From GCA-003244245 sp963712995 (GTDB lineage Bacteria > Actinomycetota > Actinomycetes > Mycobacteriales > Pseudonocardiaceae): 64,000 bases of DNA. A model generated the notes under the pieces. It was not told where the DNA came from and did no database searches. It saw nothing but the letters and a program-made list of their open reading frames with translations. The first letter of the stretch is position 1. Each line of letters begins with the position of its first letter. A program made the position numbers and the translations under genes. Location of the stretch: positions 9,298-73,297 of the forward strand of contig CAVQKH010000019.1 of the NCBI GenBank assembly GCA_963712995.1. Reading direction: 5' to 3'. Below are positions 61,566 to 64,000 of this stretch, in pieces.

Positions 61566-61862
61566 TTACTGGGTGGCGGAGTCGTTCGTGATCGCGGGGG
61601 TGGGTGCTGTGTTGCCGCGTGGTGCGGGCCCGTTGTGTGGGGTGGCTGTTCTGGCCGCGTCCCGAGCGAGTTGGAGGACGGCTATGACTTCATCGACTTT
61701 TCCTGGTTTCATGATTGCTTCCCAGGTGAATGGTGGTGATATCGACATCCATACCGTGGCGTGCACCACCCTCACCACCACGGTCACGTCGATGCCCTGG
61801 ACCTCGGTGACTTGGACTCTGCGGGGTAGGCCCGGGGAGCGCTCTCGCCTCTCGTGGCTCAT
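61566..61862 (-). CDS. Small hypothetical protein
   Basis: This 98-residue protein starts 6 bp after the stop of the preceding minus-strand gene. A central SPPFTWEAIMKPGKVDEVIA followed by VLQLARDAARTA looks like a short ordered segment between flexible ends. No domain is recognised. It appears to be the third gene of a small minus-strand operon. Codon pattern and spacing support it, but homology does not. Confidence 0.5.
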   Translation of the reverse strand: MSHERRERSPGLPRRVQVTEVQGIDVTVVVRVVHATVWMSISPPFTWEAIMKPGKVDEVIAVLQLARDAARTATPHNGPAPRGNTAPTPAITNDSATQ

Positions 61863-61868
61863 CGGTGC

Positions 61869-62126
61869 TCAGGACTCTCGGTGCGGCTCGACGGTGAATC
61901 CTGGAAGGGTCAGTGGTCGGTCGGTGAGAATCTCACCTTCGATGACTGTTCCTGTCGTTGCCGCAGCTCGTTGTTTCAACCGCTCGCCCGCAGCGATCAG
62001 GCGTTCGGCGTAGGTCTGCTGGTCGGTGGTGCTGGCGCTGCCTTCCATCATGCGCAGGGCAAGCGGTGCCATCTCACGGTTGAGCCGAGCCAGCTCCGTC
62101 AGCAGCTCGCGGTCTTCCCGGATCAC
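61869..62126 (-). CDS. Small helical hypothetical protein
   Basis: This 85-residue protein begins MIREDRELLTELARLNREMA and continues PLALRMMEGSASTTDQQTYA, then ERLIAAGERLKQRA. It is an amphipathic, all-helical small protein of a type common in actinomycete accessory regions next to XRE/TPR regulators. Its start overlaps the preceding stop (ATGA), indicating coupling. Function unknown; no DNA-binding motif or membrane segment. Confidence 0.65.
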   Translation of the reverse strand: MIREDRELLTELARLNREMAPLALRMMEGSASTTDQQTYAERLIAAGERLKQRAAATTGTVIEGEILTDRPLTLPGFTVEPHRES

Positions 62127-62593
62127 CGGGCCTCGCCCTGGCGTGTGCTGGGCGTGCGGTGAGGGCTCCCGAATGCCACCGCCAGTTGCCGACGCAGCGG
62201 CAGGGCATCAGCCGGGCTCAGATACGCACTCGGCCCCTCCCTCCACCCTTCCAGCAGCAGGGAGCCGTCTCCCATGGTCGACACCAGCACCTTGGAGGGC
62301 ACCGCTGTACCCGGCCGGATACTGCGCCCAGCGCCCGAGGACGCCTGGTCACCGCTGTCAGTACTGCGACGGAACCACTCAAAACCTGGTTCGTTCTCCC
62401 CGTCCCGCACGTCCTCGTAGCCGCCTCTCACCTGCCAGTGCACTGGACCGGCACCCAGGACCGGGACAACACCGGACCAGTGGGAAGCAGGGGACGCGCC
62501 CCGGGGGTAAGGGACGCACACCAGCTCAGCGCTCAGCCCGGCCCTGGGGCCAGGAGACACGCTATGGCTGGACCGAAGATCAAGGCTGTACAA
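62123..62593 (-). CDS. Small hypothetical protein, first gene of minus-strand trio
   Basis: The open frame has 156 codons, but only the last 60 or so look constrained: VPSKVLVSTMGDGSLLLEGW, then EGPSAYLSPADALPLRRQLA. That wording recurs in small actinomycete proteins of unknown function that end in the same way. The N-terminal 95 residues are Gly/Ser/Arg-rich, so the true start may be internal (for example a GTG near 62300). It is coupled to the next gene by an ATGA overlap and is divergent from the XRE/TPR gene. Confidence 0.5.
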   Translation of the reverse strand: MYSLDLRSSHSVSPGPRAGLSAELVCVPYPRGASPASHWSGVVPVLGAGPVHWQVRGGYEDVRDGENEPGFEWFRRSTDSGDQASSGAGRSIRPGTAVPSKVLVSTMGDGSLLLEGWREGPSAYLSPADALPLRRQLAVAFGSPHRTPSTRQGEAR

Positions 62594-62679
62594 ACTGTCT
62601 AGCGTTGTACCGGCTGGCTGCTGCCTGTCCCATTAGGCTGGTTAGGCGAACCGACACAGACATTGAGAGGCGTTGAGGG

Positions 62680-63930
62680 ATGACCGACTCCGACCACGCG
62701 CGGCGCCAAGAGACAGCCGCTGTGGTGCTGTATTGGATGCAGCGACGCGGTATGACCCGCCAGATTTTCGCCGACCGTATGGGCAAGTCGCTGAGCTGGG
62801 TGGACAAGATCCGGGCCGGGGATCGTCAGCTTGACCGCCTGTCGGTATTACGTCAGATCGCCAGCGTGCTGGATATTCCGCTGTCCGTGCTCATCGACAC
62901 CGAAGAAGCCGAGCGCCGGCGGGTCTGTCCTGATACCGGGGAGATCGATGCCATCCGGCAGGTCTTGCGTCGCTACGATGTCATTACCAATGTCTTCCGA
63001 CCCGACGGTGCTGTATTGCCAGCACCGGATCTTCCTAAGTTGGAACGCAGCGTGCGGTTTGGCTGGATGGCGTTCCAGGCATCCAATTACCAAGCGATCG
63101 GGCAATTACTGGCCGGTCTCATTCACGACGCCCAGGCAGCGGTCTGGCAACTCGACAATGATGAGCGGCGACAAGCGCAAACCTGGCTTGCCTGGACGTA
63201 TCAGTTAACGGCCTCGACTGCCTTCAAACTCGGGGACGCTCAACTGGGTTGGGTAGCTGCGGATCGCGGCATCCAGATCGCCGAACAGACGGGTGATCTG
63301 ACACTGATCGGGTCCGCTGCGCGGCGGGTCGTACATGCCCTGAGTGCGACCCATCACAGTGACGATGCGGTGGAATTGGCCAAGTCAGCCGCCGGTCGGC
63401 TCGAACCGCAGCTACACAGCGCCGACCCGGCGTTCGTCTCCGCCTACGGCATGCTGCTGCTCAAAGGCAGTATCGCTGCGGCCCGGCTCGATCATGCCGC
63501 CGATGTGCGTGACCTACAGGACGAAGCGCTGGCCGTGGCTACCCGTCTGGAGACGGACCGCAACGAACATTGGTCGGCCTTCGGGACCACCAACGTCTTG
63601 GTGCATCGCGTGTCAGCACTAGCGGATATGCACGGCGGCGGCCGGGTCATCGAGGCCGCTGCCCAGATTCCTCATGGTGATCTCATGCACCTACCCCGTG
63701 AGCGCCGGGCCAGCCACCTGCTCGATGTGACCCGCGGTCATCTCCAAGCAGGGCAGCGCGACGACGCCGCCGCTACCATCCTTGATGCCGACCAGCTTGC
63801 CCGGGAAGAGGTGCGCTGCCGCGACCTGACCAAGCAGATCATCACCGACCTCGTGCGCAGCTACCCGCGCGGCTCAACCCCGGCAGTCGGGGTCACCAAG
63901 TTAGCTCGAGCGGTGGGGATAGCGGTGTGA
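62680..63930 (+). CDS. XRE family regulator with TPR-like C-terminal region
   Basis: This 416-residue protein has an N-terminal helix-turn-helix (MTRQIFADRMGKSLSWVDKI then RAGDRQLDRLSVLRQIASVL, about 25-65). A long helical TPR-like region of about 300 residues follows (LGWVAADRGIQIAEQTGDLT; HHSDDAVELAKSAAGRLEPQ; LDVTRGHLQAGQRDDAAATI). This is a frequent actinobacterial regulator type in which the helical repeats may sense a peptide or partner. The start ATG 62680 has GAGGG just upstream. Its stop overlaps the flavoprotein start (GTGA), so that flavoprotein is probably coexpressed. Confidence 0.9.
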   Translation: MTDSDHARRQETAAVVLYWMQRRGMTRQIFADRMGKSLSWVDKIRAGDRQLDRLSVLRQIASVLDIPLSVLIDTEEAERRRVCPDTGEIDAIRQVLRRYDVITNVFRPDGAVLPAPDLPKLERSVRFGWMAFQASNYQAIGQLLAGLIHDAQAAVWQLDNDERRQAQTWLAWTYQLTASTAFKLGDAQLGWVAADRGIQIAEQTGDLTLIGSAARRVVHALSATHHSDDAVELAKSAAGRLEPQLHSADPAFVSAYGMLLLKGSIAAARLDHAADVRDLQDEALAVATRLETDRNEHWSAFGTTNVLVHRVSALADMHGGGRVIEAAAQIPHGDLMHLPRERRASHLLDVTRGHLQAGQRDDAAATILDADQLAREEVRCRDLTKQIITDLVRSYPRGSTPAVGVTKLARAVGIAV

Positions 63931-64000
63931 TCATCGAAAAAGGACCCGCTGACCGGGTGCTCTACATCATCACCTGCGCGACACCGGCAGCGCGGGATAT
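63927..64000 (+). CDS. Flavoprotein (phosphopantothenoylcysteine decarboxylase-like), 5' end only
   Basis: GTG 63927 overlaps the regulator's stop. The 24 visible codons read VIIEKGPADRVLYIITCATP then AARD, matching the first strand and helix of the flavoprotein domain family (PF02441), which binds FMN. The rest lies outside the window. Such flavoproteins often sit downstream of XRE/TPR regulators in actinobacteria. Confidence 0.6.
   Translation, partial: MIIEKGPADRVLYIITCATPAARD

Overview
The window is high-GC actinobacterial chromosome, most likely from the Pseudonocardiaceae or a close relative. Pointers are the Scr1-type XRE regulator overlapping a DUF397 gene, XRE/TPR regulators, a 180-kDa-type NAD-glutamate dehydrogenase, GTG/TTG starts and many 1-4 bp start/stop overlaps. 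No rRNA, tRNA or CRISPR array was found. Intact housekeeping blocks alternate with accessory regions full of broken genes.

1-9.4 kb: hydrolase 3' end, two transposase scraps, GMC oxidoreductase, DUF4236 protein, decayed HigBA pair, phospholipase C-like protein, DoxX protein behind a palindromic operator, GreA-like factor, ABC exporter. 9.7-15.8 kb: a three-gene operon, apparently lower in GC, encoding a ThDP enzyme, a 944-residue fusion of a catalase-related haem domain to a cyclooxygenase/alpha-dioxygenase-like domain, and a nitroreductase-like protein. This is the best candidate for an undescribed (oxylipin-type) pathway. Its 3' end abuts a truncated FAD-oxidoreductase gene downstream of ppk2. 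16-24.2 kb: divergent ppk2 and NAD-GDH, a Cys-containing small protein, XRE-DUF397 and an AAA ATPase.

24.4-34.5 kb: mobile-element graveyard. A 1.9-kb IS1634-type element with 4-bp target duplication sits inside an already dead transposase gene. Next are a frameshifted TIR-WD40 gene, a thymidylate-kinase-like relic and an EEP-nuclease relic cut off by an ISAs1-type element. 34.7-48.8 kb: a carbohydrate catabolic locus (L-fucose/arabinose-type isomerase, FGGY kinase, MFS sugar porter, DUF2961 protein, glycerol-dehydrogenase-like enzyme) partly duplicated and then eroded. It is interspersed with toxin-antitoxin loci (decayed VapBC, BrnTA-like, intact PIN pair), a TIR protein with a ubiquitin-like C-terminal domain, and a Tn3 transposase relic carrying a hairpin.

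48.8-61.2 kb: mostly intact genes: phytoene-desaturase-like enzyme, adenosine deaminase, Sfp-type phosphopantetheinyl transferase (frameshifted near its end), Pit phosphate transporter, GH65 phosphorylase/hydrolase, PfkB kinase, DUF885 lipoprotein and two CNNM/CorC-type membrane proteins. 61.2-64 kb: a gamma-glutamyltranspeptidase minigene (N- and C-termini fused by internal deletion), three small minus-strand genes, an XRE/TPR regulator and the start of a flavoprotein gene. All functions are read from motifs; no search was run.
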